A stretch of DNA of 64,000 nucleotides from Saprospiraceae bacterium (GTDB taxonomy: Bacteria; Bacteroidota; Bacteroidia; Chitinophagales; Saprospiraceae). The translations under genes were made by a program, and so were the position numbers. Each line of letters starts with the position of its first letter. Position 1 is the stretch's first letter. The stretch spans positions 4,462,501 to 4,526,500 of the forward strand of contig JAWKLJ010000001.1 of NCBI GenBank assembly GCA_041392805.1, given 5' to 3'. The notes below the pieces were generated by a model. That model was not told the origin of the DNA and did not search any database. It saw only the letters and a program-made list of their open reading frames with translations. Below, piece after piece: positions 11,401 through 20,943 of this stretch.

Positions 11401-14400
11401 GTGCTCCTATTCGCAAGTGGTGACGATCGACAACAGCCAGGAATTAAATATCCACGTGGAGGCGAATAGTGGTGTTTGTGGTAACAATGGTTCTATTTTG
11501 GTCACCATGCTCAATGGTGCGCCAGTCTATGGCATATCCTGGACCGGCCCTGTAAATGGTAGCGCTTCCACCTCCAACGAAACTTATGCTATAAATAATC
11601 TTCCTGCTGGCATCTATACCATTACCGTAGAGGATGGCAACTGGTGTTCGACGCATAAAACCATCCAGTTGAGTAATTCTGATGGGTCCTTATCCGCCAG
11701 TATTGTTGCGATAGATGGCACCTGTGGACAACTCGGCGGTTTATGGATTGATATACATAATGGCGTTGGGCCATATACCGTTTGGTGGCAAGGACCAATT
11801 AGTGGTACCTTGACGACCACCGAAACAGGTTTGGATATTCCTGATCTTTCTGGAGGACTGTATACTGTTAAGATCAAAGATGCTAATGGTTGTAGCATTA
11901 CGAAAACCGTATACATCAATACCGCTGGTGATTTGTCTATTAGCACGGAAGTTACCGATGGCACCTGCGGCAGCAATGGCTCCATTTGGGTTACTATTAG
12001 TGGGGGTTTTGCAGATTATGTTATCAACTGGGAAGGCCCGGTAGATGGCACTGCAACAACAGATGAGCATAATTATGGTATAACGGATTTACCAACAGGC
12101 ACTTATACCATCAATGTGAGTGATGCTTATAACTGTACAGATTATGTAGTGGTACAAATTGTTTCCTCAGGCCAGTCACTTGACATAGAGGCGACGACCC
12201 AAAACCCTACCTGTAGTGAAAACAATGGCTACATCTGGCTGGATATTTCAAATGGATCAGGGCCATACAAAATAACTTGGACAGGACCACTCAATGGCTC
12301 TACTACTGACCTGGATGGAAGCTTGGTCGTTTCCAACCTGACAGCAGGTACCTATACCATCAAGGTAGAAGATGCCAATGGTTGTACGGGCACCATTACA
12401 AAAACACTTTACTCACAAGACAGTGATTTTGATGTCAATTTAACGGCTCAACATCCTGCATGTGGGGAAGATGGTTCGATTAAAGTATCTATAACAGGAG
12501 GGACCAAACCCTACCAAATTAAATGGGATGGTCCGGCCACAGGCAATGTAATCACCACTGCGGGGACCTATTTTATTCCTGCGCTTGCTCCTGGTGATTA
12601 TACGGTAAAGGTAATAGAAGCGAATGGTTGTTCTTTTGTAGGCGCAATTACCCTAAATGAATTTACGGCGTTTGATTTTTCGGCTACACCCGTTTCCGGA
12701 GAATGTAGTCAGTTAGGCGCTATAGCTATTACCATTGGGCAAGGGAGTGCTCCATTTGAGGTGAGTTGGACTGGCCCTGTTGATGGTACAATGACGACAA
12801 ATGAAGATTGGTTCTACATTGAAGGACTTCCTGGCGGAGAATACGCAGTGGAAATTGTAGATGACAACGGCTGTTCACAAACCCGAGAGGTTACTGTTTC
12901 TCAGGTTGTAGCCGAAACGGATTTTATTGAGCTTACCGCTTTTCCTGGCAATTGTGGGGAGAAAGGCCGAATAAAGGTTCAGGTAGCCAATACCGCTGAA
13001 AAACCTTATCAGGTTAGTTGGACCGGTCCGACCGCAGGTTCTGCCACTACCACAGCGTCCAGTTTCTTTATTACCAATCTTGCCAGTGGCACCTACACAG
13101 TTACCTTGGTGGATGATAATGGCTGTTCTGACACAGCGACCATGACCTTAGAAAATGATGGTTCACCTGTCGACTTAATCGTTTCATTAACCTATAATGA
13201 ATGCGGTTTGCGCAATAATATATGGATGGACATTATTGGTGGTGAAAGCCCCTATACGATAAGCTGGGTAGGCCCAGAGTCTGGCGAAACAACCATAACG
13301 GGTAATGAATTTGAAATCAATGACTTGACCCCAGGTAGTTATACCATTAAAATAGAAGATAAAAATGGCTGTACGGATGAGGAAAACGCCGTTATTCCCG
13401 AGGGTACTATCAATCTATTAACCCTGACCGCAGAGGATGGTGAATGTGGCGGTAGTGGCAAAATTACGGCTACCATCGCCGGCGGAGAGCCTGGTTATAC
13501 CGTGAGTTGGAGCGGGCCTTCTTCGGGAGAAACCACCATTGGCGATAATACTTTTAGCATTTCCAACTTGGCGTCTGGTGTATACACCGTTACGGTTGTC
13601 GATGATAATGGCTGCACTGAAACAGAAACCATCACTTTGGAGAACGAAGAAGGTATTGATGTTGATGTATTTGGTACGGATGGTGATTGTACGGTGAAAG
13701 GACATTTATTTGTTAGGATAAATGAAGGAGACGGACCATTTAGTATCACTTGGGATGGCCCTTCTGAGGGTTCCATTACCACAATTAATTCGGAATACAT
13801 TATTGACCAACTAAGCGGAGGTACTTATACCGTAAAAGTAACAGCAGCCAATGGTTGTTTGGAAACTAACATTGTCACCATTGAAGGTATTGAAAATACC
13901 CTGGATATTTCTATCGAAGTTGCGAATGGCACCTGTTCGAACCTAGGTTCTATTTGGGTAAATATAGGTGGTGGAACTGCCCCTATAACTGTCAGTTGGG
14001 ATGGCCCCGTAGATGGTAGTCTAACGACAGATGGTGGAGCAAATGGTATTTCAGATTTGCCAAGTGGTTCCTATGACATTGTCATAACCGATGCAAATGG
14101 CTGTACGGATAGTTATACCAGAGCGGTTGATAATGCCGATGGTGATCTTGAGGTGGATTTAGGCATAAAAGCAGACGAATGTGGCCTGGAGGATATTATC
14201 ACCGTCAAAATCGAAGGAGGAACACCAGATTATAAAGTTACCTGGTCTGGTCCAACGAATGGATCTTCTACGATTAGTGGTACTTATTTAGAAATTCCGA
14301 ATCTACTTTCAGGGACCTACCATGTTGTATTGACTGATGGGAATGGATGTACAGATACAGAAAACATCACGATCAATCCAGGTAGCATCGAGTTACTGAG

Positions 14401-17400
14401 CGTTTCCGCAGTATCGGGCGATTGTGAAGGGGTAGGAGAGTTAGTGTTTACCATTACTGGAGGAACGGCAGCGTATACTATTTCATGGGATGGCCCTGAG
14501 GATGGCTCCATCACCACGTCAGAAACATCCATTACCATTGGAGACTTACCATCCGGTACATATACCATTACCTTGAAGGACGCCAATGGTTGTACGGATG
14601 AGGACACGGCTACCTTGACCAATACAGATGGGCTTAGCATAAGGGCTATCGGTACAGATGGTGATTGCACGGTAAAAGGCCATATCTATATTGATGTAAC
14701 AGAAGGGACCGGGCCATTTGAGATTAGTTGGACTGGTGCGGCATCCGGTTCTGATAGCTTTGGTGGAGATGAATATTTCATCACCGAATTAATAGGAGGT
14801 ACTTATACGGTAACCGTGAAGGATGCCAACGGCTGTAGTGAAACAAAAACGATTGAAATTGAAGGGGTAGAGAACACCCTGGATATTTCGCTTGAGGTAA
14901 CTAATGGCGTTTGTAATGATTTGGGTTCTGTTTGGGTGAATATTGGTGGCGGTGTCGCCCCCGTTGTTATCAGTTGGAGCGGCCCGGAAAATGGTAGCAT
15001 CACGGCTGAATTTGGTGCCAACGGTATCGACGACCTACCTAGCGGCACCTATACTATTGTCATAACTGATGCCAATGGATGTACTGAAACCATTGTTCGG
15101 GAACTAGTAAATGAGGGTACTGATCTCGATGTAGCCCTTGGGTTGAAGGCAGATGAATGTGGTTTGGAAAATACTATAAAAGTCACCGTCACCGGCGGTT
15201 CACCAGATTATACCATCAGTTGGACCGGACCTACTAATGGATCCTCCACCATTGCTGGCACCTACCTGGAAATCCCTGATTTGGTTCCAGGCACTTACAA
15301 AGTATCCGTCTCAGATAACGGCACCTGTGTGGCCATGGATGAAATAACCATCAGTATAGGTGCGGTAGAATTATTGGATGTATCTGCTTTGCCAGGCGTT
15401 TGTGAAGGGGTCGGCGATTTGGTTTTGTCGATTAACGGCGGAAGCCCTGATTATAAACTGGAATGGGATGGCCCTATCGATGGATCAACCACAACGGCCA
15501 ATAATTCCTTTGTTGTTTCCGAGTTACCTAGCGGCACTTATACGGTTACCCTAACCGATAGCAATGGTTGTATTGATGTTGAAACGATCACCTTAAACAA
15601 TGGAGACGGCGTGGAAATTACCGTCATTCCTACCGATGGAGATTGTTACCAAAACGGCTCCATATTTGTTGGAATGACAGGAGGGATCAAACCTTATCGA
15701 ATTGAATGGGAAGGCCCAGAAGACAGTGTTATCGAGACCACCGAAGAGGAGTTTGTTATTGAAGACCTGGAAGGAGGGATTTATACCATTTCAGTGATTG
15801 ACGAAGGCGGGTGTATCGATTCCAAAGTAGTTACTATTGTAGGATTTGCAACTGACCTTTCTACATCAATAGAGAGTGTCAGCGGCGATTGTGGTGAGCT
15901 TGGAGGTATTTGGGTAGATGTTTCAGGTGGACAAAGCCCCTATCTTATCAATTGGACGGGGCCATCATCTGGTACAACGACTTCGGATGGTAGTACGAGT
16001 GCGATTGAGAACCTGGAAAGCGGTACCTATACCATCGTCGTTACCGATGCGAATGGTTGTGTTATTACTAAATCAGAAACCATTCATAATGGTGATGGAT
16101 TCACTTTTAATCTTGATCCTAATAATGGTGGTTGCGGTAACTTGGGCTCCATTTGGGTTGAGCTGAATGGCGGAGTAGCCAATTACCTCATTACCTGGAC
16201 GGGTACAGAAAGCGGAGCCGTTTCCGTTAGCAATCCATATTATGATATTGAAGATTTGCCAGCAGGTGCATATACCGTGAAAATAACGGATGCCGCAGGT
16301 TGTACATTGACTAAGACGACTACGATAGCGGCTCCTTCTGATGATTTTGAAGCAACGATTTCATCCATGGCTGGAAATTGTGGCGAGCCTGGCAAAATAA
16401 TCGTGGTTATGTCTGGCGGAGAACCTGCCTACAAAATTAGTTGGAGCAGCACCAATTCATCTGGTTCTGTCACCACAAATGCGACTACCTATGCCATAGA
16501 AAACCTACCCACGGGCATTTACAATGTGACTGTTAAGGATGAGAACAATTGTACAGTATCGAAAGGTATCCAGCTATTGAATGCTAATAATTGGATTTCA
16601 CTTTTCATTTCTCCTCAGCCTGTCAGTTGTAGTGGCTTGGGTTCTATTGGTGTTTCTTATAATGGTGGTCAGGGCCCATACACAGTAAGTTGGACCGGCC
16701 CAACGTCAGGCAGCATTTCTACGGCGGGCCAGAGTCATAATATCCAAAATCTAACGACAGGCACCTACCACATTACGGTGGAAGATTCGGAAGGATGTAG
16801 CAATAATGAAAGCGCTTATGTTGGCGTAGCGAATAACGATATCATTGCAGCCTTCACCTATGAGATGAATACACTCAAGGTCGACTTTACCAATGGCAGC
16901 TCTGTCGGCACTTACCATTGGGATTTTGGAAATGGAACGACTTCCTCTGAAAAAGACCCATGGTTGGAATACGAAGCGCCAGGCAACTACCAGGTTTGTT
17001 TGTCTGTCACTACCCAATGTGGCACAAAAACCTACTGTGAACACATTACGGTGAGCATACCTGATAATGCTGTCACCCTTGATGTTGGAGAGAAGGTAGG
17101 TTCTTATGGTTCAACGATTTATGTGCCTGTGATGATTGATAATTGCAACTTGTTGGTTTCTTTAGCAGGCAGTTTTGGGGTAGAAGATCCCTCGGTCGCA
17201 GAGATTGTTGGCTTAAGTCCAGCAGCTATCCAGCCAACCTTTAATGGCTCCAATAACACGTTCAATTATTACGACAATAATGGTGTAGGCGTAACGGTTG
17301 GTTCTAATGAAGTATTATTTAATATTGTGGTCAAGTTAATTGGTTCTCCGGGCGAAATGAGTGCCATCTGGTTGACGGATTCACCCTTAAGAGTAGAAGT

Positions 17401-18751
17401 AGGAAGTGTAGAAAACGGCCTTCCAATCGTTAAGCCACATGTGACGCTTGGCGGGAAGGTGACCATTGCAGAACATGTACTAGTGGAAGGTACTGTCAAT
17501 ACCTATTTAGGCGAAGGCATAGAAAATGCTGAAGTAGAGGTCATTAGTCAGACTTTCAATGCAATGGAAATGACAGATGAGCATGGATATTTTATGCTTC
17601 CCGATTTGGAAATGGGCGAGCAATACACCATCTCGGCTGCCAAAAATGATGATCCGGTTAATGGTTTATCAACCTTTGCCCTTTTTATTGGCCAACGGTT
17701 TATTTTGGGAATGGATCCTCCACAGATTAGTTCACCCTACCAAATTATTGCAGGTGATGCCAACTGTAATGGGGCCTTTACCACCCTTGACCTTTTCATT
17801 ATACAACAATTGATCATTGGCACGACAAATGGTTTCAACAATTGTCCTTCTTGGGTATTCGTTTCTACCGAAAATCAAATGCCAGGAGACTTTGATGCCT
17901 ACAATGTATTCCCTTACAATGACCATTATGAAATGATGGTAACCCACGATGTAGAATCAAATTTCATAGGGGTGAAAGTAGGAGATATTTTGGGTCATGC
18001 CAGACCTAACAACCTTGCAACTACTGAATTGGATGAACGTGGATTTGATGATAAATTAATCCTTTCAGCGGTTGACAGACCCGTATCGGCTGGTGAGACC
18101 ATCGCCTTACAAGTAAGTAGCCGTAATTTTGAAGAAATGGTAAGCTACCAATTTGGCATGGATTTCGACAGCCAAAAATTGCGCTATGAGTCCTTTGAAG
18201 GTGCTTCAAGTGCCCCCTTAGCTTCGGTCGCCATCGGCACCGATGAAGCCGAAAATGGCGGATTGCGCCTGAGCTGGTTTAGTATGGATGGCCAAGGTAA
18301 AAATGCAGCGGCAAATCAAGACTTATTTACGATTCGATTTACAGTTCTAGAAGATATTACCTCTCTGAAAGAAGTAATCAATGTCAGTGCACGGCACCTG
18401 CGTATAGAAGCAGTGAATGCTAATTTTGACCAACTGGATGTGGTACTCGATTGGGAATCCAAATTGACAAATACACCAATCCAACCTGTTCATACGTTCA
18501 AATTGTATCAAAATACCCCGAACCCATTTAGAGGGAACACGGATATTCAGTTTGAACTGCCGGAGGTGATGGAAGCGGAATTGCTGATTCATGACAACCT
18601 TGGCCGAATTGTCAAACGACTTGATGGTCGGTTTGAGCAAGGAATGAATAAAGTAACATTACGTGACCTGGATTTGGATAGTGGCGTATATTTTTATACC
18701 CTTAAAGCGGGATCTTATGCGGCTACCAGACACATGGTTATTTTGAAATAG
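8450..18751 (+). CDS. Giant T9SS-secreted modular surface protein (Kazal, 25 SprB repeats, PKD, cohesin/dockerin-like modules, type A sorting domain)
   Basis: The protein has ~3433 residues. The ATG at 8450 begins a clean signal peptide (MRKFFTYLAGFF...LAAQ|G); the frame is open to a TTG at 8384 and other ATGs lie at 8420 and 8441. Module order with approximate residues: dockerin-like loop (GDINNNGLVNG, ~30-40); unassigned beta region; four Kazal-like domains (288-490, each with PVCG.NG.TY); two pre-peptidase C-terminal-like domains (493-743); 25 SprB repeats of ~80 residues (752-2793, pattern C..GSI.V..GG..PY.I.W.GP...G.YTV.V.D.NGC); PKD (2798-2867, YHWDFGNGTTSS); cohesin-like (2873-3010); carboxypeptidase-regulatory-like (3012-3097); dockerin-like (3099-3127); cohesin-like (3202-3330); type A sorting domain (3350-3433, LYQNTPNPF). 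Likely a surface adhesin or gliding-type filament exported by T9SS. The Kazal domains suggest protease inhibition. Confidence 0.92.
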   Translation: MRKFFTYLAGFFITLFSFSPLAAQGLWPGDINNNGLVNGVDMLCWGVSYDHTGPARQVNSVFWQQYSLPILWDRNFPGGTNYCYADCNGDGWITGIDLNLGIKANYGKTHGTPQLDDYRFGVINVDPLLHIKPKSETGTLGNRIVYEVFLGNESLPVNNFYGITFILSYDKNLVKNNAATFDVVENPWFARIAGTSSYDYRWESFWNNDQNYGAIEVTLFKYDKINMAGFGKLGEFSVVLNDNVNINLPAGLDVNVDAVMMVGNNMTIYPVATKVGEVILSGGGNGSNCPNTVDPVCGSNGVTYINSCYAEAAGITDYTPGVCYSDCIDPSQMNADVVCPTVYEPVCGCNSITYMNACEADANGVISYTQGPCSNNSGCYDPVYVVTTTGTNVDYSSGAISLNCGDTYDPVCGCNGITYRNACYAEASGITFYTQGTCNNTCVDPWAMDPDPVCTQVYAPVCGCNGVTYPNECTANAAGVVSFTNGACGISSPWCLEATQVQCGDFLAYETTVGAGNQIQNYPGCSSGSFKGPDKVYVIHKSSAGDLQIGLEIITPGLDLDLFLLKGSCDQVTCIKASLTNNSMTNNEGIILEDAPIGTYYIVVDAEHANAAGAFRLEVNCGYLYCGDAVALNCGVPYYGNNNEGEDNVSLYGCDGNILNVENNGPEMVHHFTLTAPGPVEISLSNLSANLELFLLRSCDRGDCIDFSQNPGSNSEHISAYLQAGTYYVVVDGYNGAACDYRLVVECESPCDFELTSVTSTGASCGQSDGTITLTSAGGSPAYLVYYDGPVSGSFSTNASTCTISHLPPGTYNIKKIDTNGCEDTATIEVPSSGGLSVWLEGNDAVCGEAGSIHVTVENGTAPYNVYVSGPETATLVSNSYSFNLNNLWAGQYTVYIKDANGCTDSKTVTIEQTSSNFNFTTIPTPASCGGAGSIKVVTHNGTAPYYIHLSGPVSGSAQTNLSSFTLVDLPGGTYTLTIEDGNWCSYSQVVTIDNSQELNIHVEANSGVCGNNGSILVTMLNGAPVYGISWTGPVNGSASTSNETYAINNLPAGIYTITVEDGNWCSTHKTIQLSNSDGSLSASIVAIDGTCGQLGGLWIDIHNGVGPYTVWWQGPISGTLTTTETGLDIPDLSGGLYTVKIKDANGCSITKTVYINTAGDLSISTEVTDGTCGSNGSIWVTISGGFADYVINWEGPVDGTATTDEHNYGITDLPTGTYTINVSDAYNCTDYVVVQIVSSGQSLDIEATTQNPTCSENNGYIWLDISNGSGPYKITWTGPLNGSTTDLDGSLVVSNLTAGTYTIKVEDANGCTGTITKTLYSQDSDFDVNLTAQHPACGEDGSIKVSITGGTKPYQIKWDGPATGNVITTAGTYFIPALAPGDYTVKVIEANGCSFVGAITLNEFTAFDFSATPVSGECSQLGAIAITIGQGSAPFEVSWTGPVDGTMTTNEDWFYIEGLPGGEYAVEIVDDNGCSQTREVTVSQVVAETDFIELTAFPGNCGEKGRIKVQVANTAEKPYQVSWTGPTAGSATTTASSFFITNLASGTYTVTLVDDNGCSDTATMTLENDGSPVDLIVSLTYNECGLRNNIWMDIIGGESPYTISWVGPESGETTITGNEFEINDLTPGSYTIKIEDKNGCTDEENAVIPEGTINLLTLTAEDGECGGSGKITATIAGGEPGYTVSWSGPSSGETTIGDNTFSISNLASGVYTVTVVDDNGCTETETITLENEEGIDVDVFGTDGDCTVKGHLFVRINEGDGPFSITWDGPSEGSITTINSEYIIDQLSGGTYTVKVTAANGCLETNIVTIEGIENTLDISIEVANGTCSNLGSIWVNIGGGTAPITVSWDGPVDGSLTTDGGANGISDLPSGSYDIVITDANGCTDSYTRAVDNADGDLEVDLGIKADECGLEDIITVKIEGGTPDYKVTWSGPTNGSSTISGTYLEIPNLLSGTYHVVLTDGNGCTDTENITINPGSIELLSVSAVSGDCEGVGELVFTITGGTAAYTISWDGPEDGSITTSETSITIGDLPSGTYTITLKDANGCTDEDTATLTNTDGLSIRAIGTDGDCTVKGHIYIDVTEGTGPFEISWTGAASGSDSFGGDEYFITELIGGTYTVTVKDANGCSETKTIEIEGVENTLDISLEVTNGVCNDLGSVWVNIGGGVAPVVISWSGPENGSITAEFGANGIDDLPSGTYTIVITDANGCTETIVRELVNEGTDLDVALGLKADECGLENTIKVTVTGGSPDYTISWTGPTNGSSTIAGTYLEIPDLVPGTYKVSVSDNGTCVAMDEITISIGAVELLDVSALPGVCEGVGDLVLSINGGSPDYKLEWDGPIDGSTTTANNSFVVSELPSGTYTVTLTDSNGCIDVETITLNNGDGVEITVIPTDGDCYQNGSIFVGMTGGIKPYRIEWEGPEDSVIETTEEEFVIEDLEGGIYTISVIDEGGCIDSKVVTIVGFATDLSTSIESVSGDCGELGGIWVDVSGGQSPYLINWTGPSSGTTTSDGSTSAIENLESGTYTIVVTDANGCVITKSETIHNGDGFTFNLDPNNGGCGNLGSIWVELNGGVANYLITWTGTESGAVSVSNPYYDIEDLPAGAYTVKITDAAGCTLTKTTTIAAPSDDFEATISSMAGNCGEPGKIIVVMSGGEPAYKISWSSTNSSGSVTTNATTYAIENLPTGIYNVTVKDENNCTVSKGIQLLNANNWISLFISPQPVSCSGLGSIGVSYNGGQGPYTVSWTGPTSGSISTAGQSHNIQNLTTGTYHITVEDSEGCSNNESAYVGVANNDIIAAFTYEMNTLKVDFTNGSSVGTYHWDFGNGTTSSEKDPWLEYEAPGNYQVCLSVTTQCGTKTYCEHITVSIPDNAVTLDVGEKVGSYGSTIYVPVMIDNCNLLVSLAGSFGVEDPSVAEIVGLSPAAIQPTFNGSNNTFNYYDNNGVGVTVGSNEVLFNIVVKLIGSPGEMSAIWLTDSPLRVEVGSVENGLPIVKPHVTLGGKVTIAEHVLVEGTVNTYLGEGIENAEVEVISQTFNAMEMTDEHGYFMLPDLEMGEQYTISAAKNDDPVNGLSTFALFIGQRFILGMDPPQISSPYQIIAGDANCNGAFTTLDLFIIQQLIIGTTNGFNNCPSWVFVSTENQMPGDFDAYNVFPYNDHYEMMVTHDVESNFIGVKVGDILGHARPNNLATTELDERGFDDKLILSAVDRPVSAGETIALQVSSRNFEEMVSYQFGMDFDSQKLRYESFEGASSAPLASVAIGTDEAENGGLRLSWFSMDGQGKNAAANQDLFTIRFTVLEDITSLKEVINVSARHLRIEAVNANFDQLDVVLDWESKLTNTPIQPVHTFKLYQNTPNPFRGNTDIQFELPEVMEAELLIHDNLGRIVKRLDGRFEQGMNKVTLRDLDLDSGVYFYTLKAGSYAATRHMVILK

Positions 18752-18781
18752 AAAGCAATGGACAAATGAGATTTTTTTAGA

Positions 18782-18870
18782 GGACGTAGAGGTATTGGAG
18801 GGGTGGAGATAATGGAGAAAAAGCTATCTTGAGCCCTCCAATACCTTTAAATCTTCATTATCTCCACGTC
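18782..18870. repeat. Interspersed imperfect hairpin, GGACGT/GGTATTGGAG family, copy 1
   Basis: The left arm begins GGACGTAGAGGTATTGGAG and the right arm ends in the reverse complement GGACGTGGAGATAATG. The arms carry the same words in shuffled order, so pairing is imperfect. It lies just after the giant gene, where it might also stop transcription. Related copies are at 53764-53850 and 61727-61816. Confidence 0.7.
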
Positions 18871-19001
18871 CAAACTACTACTTTAACTGCCTTGATAACA
18901 TTCAGGGGCCCTATATTTTTTTAGGCCAAAACCCAAAAGAACCGTATTTTTGTAGAAGGAAGTATTAGACGCTTCCACCATGCATCATCCCAAAACTAAC
19001 T

Positions 19002-20909
19002 ATGAAGAAAACGAAATGGCTATTGGTCAGTGCCATGTGTTGGATGGTATCTTTGAGCCAGGCCCAAACCCTTCAATTAACACTTTCCAAAGAAAGTGCG
19101 CAAGCTGGCGAGTCTGTAGCCGTCAAAATGCTTGCCGGTGATAACTTTAGACGTATTACCACACTCCAATTTTCTATTATCTGGGATCCCAATATCATCG
19201 ATTACCAAGGCTTCAGTGCGGAAGCACTTCAGGGTATTGCTATCGGCAATAGCGATGCAGATCAGGGGATAGCCAGGCTGTCCTGGTTTGCAGCCCAGGG
19301 AACGGGTATCGACCTGGCGCCAGGTGCCGTTTTGATGCAGTTGAAATATACCGCTATTGGGCAAACGGGAGATTCCACAAAGGTTATCATTGCCAATGAA
19401 CCATTGAGGATTCAAATTGCACAAGAAACGGATACCATAGGTGTTTTCAATCTGCTTGATTTAGTGCAGGATACCGGCTTGGTGAAAATTGGCACCTTTC
19501 TAAACTTTACCCCCTCTACAACCGTTATCACATGTACAGGTAATGCAGATGGTGCGATTAGCCTCAATTTTGCAGGAGGTGCTGAAGATTACACTTTCTC
19601 TTGGACAGGTCCTAATTTCTCTTCTACGGAGAAGGATATTGCCAATTTGGATGCGGGTGACTACACCGTCACCATCAAGGACCTAACGGGAAATACAATT
19701 TTGGTGGAAACCTATTCCATTACAGAACCTGATCCGCTAGAACTTAGTACTTTCGTGATTAAGCCTACGACTTGCAATCAGCAGAATGGCGCAATAGCCA
19801 TGCAAATGAAGGGTGGGACACCGCCTTATGTTTATGATTATGGGCAAGGCCCAACACCTGATAGTGCAAGAAACGACCTTTCAGCGGGCACTTATCAAAT
19901 AACAATTACTGATGATAACAGCTGTAATATTAGTGCTACTCTCGAGGTTCCGGAAGAAGATGCTCCGGAAGTAAACTTAGGTGGTAACCGAACCATTTGC
20001 AATGGTGAAATGGTTACCCTCTCTGCCGGGCAACATGAGACTTATGCCTGGTCAACTGGTGCCAACACGGCTACTATCAATGTCAATTCTCCAGGAACTT
20101 ATGGTGTCACTGTAACGGACGGCCAAGGTTGTGAAGCAACTGATGCCGTTAATATTAGTATTGGCCCAAACCTTCAGTTGGAATTGGTGAATGATTTTTT
20201 GGATGTATGCCCGGGCGAATCCCTGGAATTAGAAGTTGAAGGCGGCCTTAATTACCAATGGATAGATACGTCTGGAACCCTTTCTGATCTTAGTATTCCT
20301 AATCCAACAGCAGCTCCATTATATCCGACAAGTTACACGGTCATTGGGTTTAATGCCTGTGCATCAGACACCTTAGCCATCGAATTGATGGTCTATGAAG
20401 TCAGCGCTACGGCTGGCCCGGATACCTGTATCGCTCCGGGTACGGAGGCAATACTTTACGCTACCGGTGGCATTAGTTATTCCTGGGCCGATGCGCCCTT
20501 CCCGGTACTCGATCCCAACTCGGCCCGGACAACGGCCAAACCGGAAGAAGCCACTACTTATGAGGTCACAATTTTGGATGCCAATGGTTGTATGCTTGTC
20601 GATTCGCTGGAAGTCCTGCTGGCCAATGATCCTATTGAGAGCATTAAGCGCATCAATTTGATCACCCCCAACAATGATGGAAAGAATGATATATTAGAAT
20701 TTAAGGGGGTTGAAAAATTTGGGCCAAATAAGCTGGAAATATATAACCGATGGGGGAGTTTGGTCTATCAAAAAGTAAATTATCAATTGGACGATGAGCG
20801 TTTTGATGGCACCAAAAATGGCAAGAAATTACCAGCTGGCAATTATTACTATGTGCTTGCTTTTACAAGTGGAGATGTCAAACAAAAATTAATGATCGTA
20901 CGCGATTAG
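19002..20909 (+). CDS. T9SS-secreted protein with cohesin-like and SprB modules and a gliding-motility-associated (type B) C-terminal domain
   Basis: This 635-residue protein has a signal peptide ending near SQAQ (residues ~1-21). Residues ~22-165 resemble the cohesin-like module of the preceding giant protein (AQAGESVAVKML, then LSWFAAQGTGIDL). Two SprB-type repeats follow (~170-325, for example FSWTGPNF, GDYTVTIKD). The middle holds Ig-like or PKD-like beta domains (~325-540). The C-terminus (~545-635) is the type B sorting domain: LITPNNDGKNDILEF, IYNRWGSLVYQ, LPAGNYYYVL. It lies 35 nt before a PorP/SprF gene, a frequent arrangement in which the two act together at the outer membrane. Confidence 0.9.
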   Translation: MKKTKWLLVSAMCWMVSLSQAQTLQLTLSKESAQAGESVAVKMLAGDNFRRITTLQFSIIWDPNIIDYQGFSAEALQGIAIGNSDADQGIARLSWFAAQGTGIDLAPGAVLMQLKYTAIGQTGDSTKVIIANEPLRIQIAQETDTIGVFNLLDLVQDTGLVKIGTFLNFTPSTTVITCTGNADGAISLNFAGGAEDYTFSWTGPNFSSTEKDIANLDAGDYTVTIKDLTGNTILVETYSITEPDPLELSTFVIKPTTCNQQNGAIAMQMKGGTPPYVYDYGQGPTPDSARNDLSAGTYQITITDDNSCNISATLEVPEEDAPEVNLGGNRTICNGEMVTLSAGQHETYAWSTGANTATINVNSPGTYGVTVTDGQGCEATDAVNISIGPNLQLELVNDFLDVCPGESLELEVEGGLNYQWIDTSGTLSDLSIPNPTAAPLYPTSYTVIGFNACASDTLAIELMVYEVSATAGPDTCIAPGTEAILYATGGISYSWADAPFPVLDPNSARTTAKPEEATTYEVTILDANGCMLVDSLEVLLANDPIESIKRINLITPNNDGKNDILEFKGVEKFGPNKLEIYNRWGSLVYQKVNYQLDDERFDGTKNGKKLPAGNYYYVLAFTSGDVKQKLMIVRD

Positions 20910-20943
20910 CGTTGCAGCATCGATTTCCCAAAAACTAATAAAT

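Noticed and set aside
11111..16166. Many antisense and out-of-frame open frames in the giant SprB gene
   Set aside because: Repetition and lack of stops in the other frames; all are shadows of the main frame.
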